Program-made: the position numbers and the translations under genes | Source: a virus | Strand: one strand, 5' to 3' | Length of the DNA: 43,816 nt | IMG/VR virus record: IMGVR_UViG_3300043409_001932 | Location: 1 to 43,816 of that record | Part shown: positions 43,471 to 43,816 of the stretch, piece after piece | How positions within the stretch are numbered: position 1 is the stretch's first letter | Layout of the letters: each line of letters opens with the position of its first letter | The notes under the pieces: model-generated | What the model was told of the DNA's origin: nothing | The model's input: only the letters and a program-made list of their open reading frames with translations | Databases searched by the model: none

Positions 43471-43487
43471 TTTTTTTATATATTTAA

Positions 43488-43816
43488 TTAAAAGTTATTT
43501 GTTGTTGTGTTATAAAATACCAAACCAGTTACGGTTGTTGTTTTTGTTATGGTTGGTGTTGAGTAGTTAAATGTTAACACATCTCCACCACCAGCTTCAC
43601 CAAATTGTATTCTTATTGGATAATAAGTACCAGCAGTTAATGCTATGGAGCCGAATTTTTCCATTACACCATGTGCACCTCCGTTATTAACGGTTGCGTT
43701 TACTGTCGTAAAACCACTTTGGGCATCTGCTCCAATCCACATATATGATGCATCATCTGATGCTGTGTAAAATGTATACGTTTCTGTTGTCAATGGTTTA
43801 AAATAACCCAACCATT
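43488..43816 (-). CDS. PA14-like domain protein, C-terminal part (cut by window edge)
   Basis: The frame is open to the window end; 109 residues are visible. They show a PA14-type sugar-binding domain: WLGYFKPLTTETYTFYTASD, DASYMWIGADAQSGF, then IALTAGTYYPIRIQFGEAGG and a final LTFNYSTPT strand. The order GxFxP...YTFYxxxDDAS.xWIG.....L.AGxYYPIRI is diagnostic. PA14 domains bind glycans in many secreted and phage adhesion proteins. A TTG at 43809-43811 is an internal Leu codon, not a start. It is probably part of a larger fibre or adhesin whose head is outside. Confidence 0.8.
   Translation of the reverse strand, partial: WLGYFKPLTTETYTFYTASDDASYMWIGADAQSGFTTVNATVNNGGAHGVMEKFGSIALTAGTYYPIRIQFGEAGGGDVLTFNYSTPTITKTTTVTGLVFYNTTTNNF

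Overview
The window looks like part of a large tailed-phage genome whose host is a Bacteroidetes (Flavobacteria-like) bacterium. It is AT-rich outside one repeat gene. Its genes mostly lack Shine-Dalgarno sequences. Several genes are preceded by promoters that match the Bacteroidetes primary-sigma consensus (TTG, 20 nt, TAnnTTTG). The AAA+ ATPase and the secreted nuclease both look like proteins taken from such hosts. Virion genes dominate: fibres, an S74 chaperone, probable virion-internal proteins, a PA14-type protein. Phage metabolism genes (dNMP kinase, SF1 helicase) are also present. No tRNA, rRNA, integrase, insertion sequence or CRISPR array was seen.

Layout. Positions 1-2317 (minus) hold a truncated glycosyltransferase-like gene and a two-domain GT4/GT-A glycosyltransferase, joined by an ATGA overlap. 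Positions 2418-16301 (minus) are one giant gene of 4627 codons. About 4200 of its residues are collagen-like Gly-X-Y triplets (mostly GTS, GES, GTA), and it ends in a Peptidase_S74 intramolecular chaperone. ClpC (minus, 16352-18808) shares a compact bidirectional promoter with small plus-strand genes, one of them a KTSC-domain protein. Positions 19426-28904 (plus) carry a short collagen-like fibre protein, a beta-helical fibre/spike, a 2OG-Fe(II) oxygenase, a nucleotidyltransferase, a gene split at a run of ten A's, and a 1065-residue protein with two hydrophobic segments. Positions 29001-35766 mix nucleotide metabolism (dNMP kinase), a ParB-like fold protein, several small proteins with a shared N-terminal tag, a zinc-ribbon protein with a long structured leader, and a UvrD-type helicase. 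The helicase is divergent from a possible nuclease across a second bidirectional promoter with the same geometry as the first. Positions 35796-39904 hold virion-internal candidates, a GT2-GT32 fusion glycosyltransferase, a YopX-like protein and a small membrane protein. Positions 39997-43816 hold a secreted NucA-type nuclease, a GNAT + ADP-ribosyltransferase-like fusion, a small tagged protein and two minus-strand structural genes, the last cut by the window edge.

How the parts may work together (inference). The giant Ser/Thr-rich fibre lies beside glycosyltransferases that could decorate it. Several proteins carry a short amphipathic tag, often followed by an (L/I)-x-E site like those cut by T4-type prohead proteases, which suggests a set of capsid-packaged, injected proteins that includes an Alt-like ADP-ribosyltransferase. 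Two promoter classes are visible: host-type promoters ahead of ClpC, dNMP kinase, helicase and the putative nuclease, and a recurrent (A/C)TATTTAT box 7-34 nt before many structural or tagged genes, which I propose as the late promoter element.
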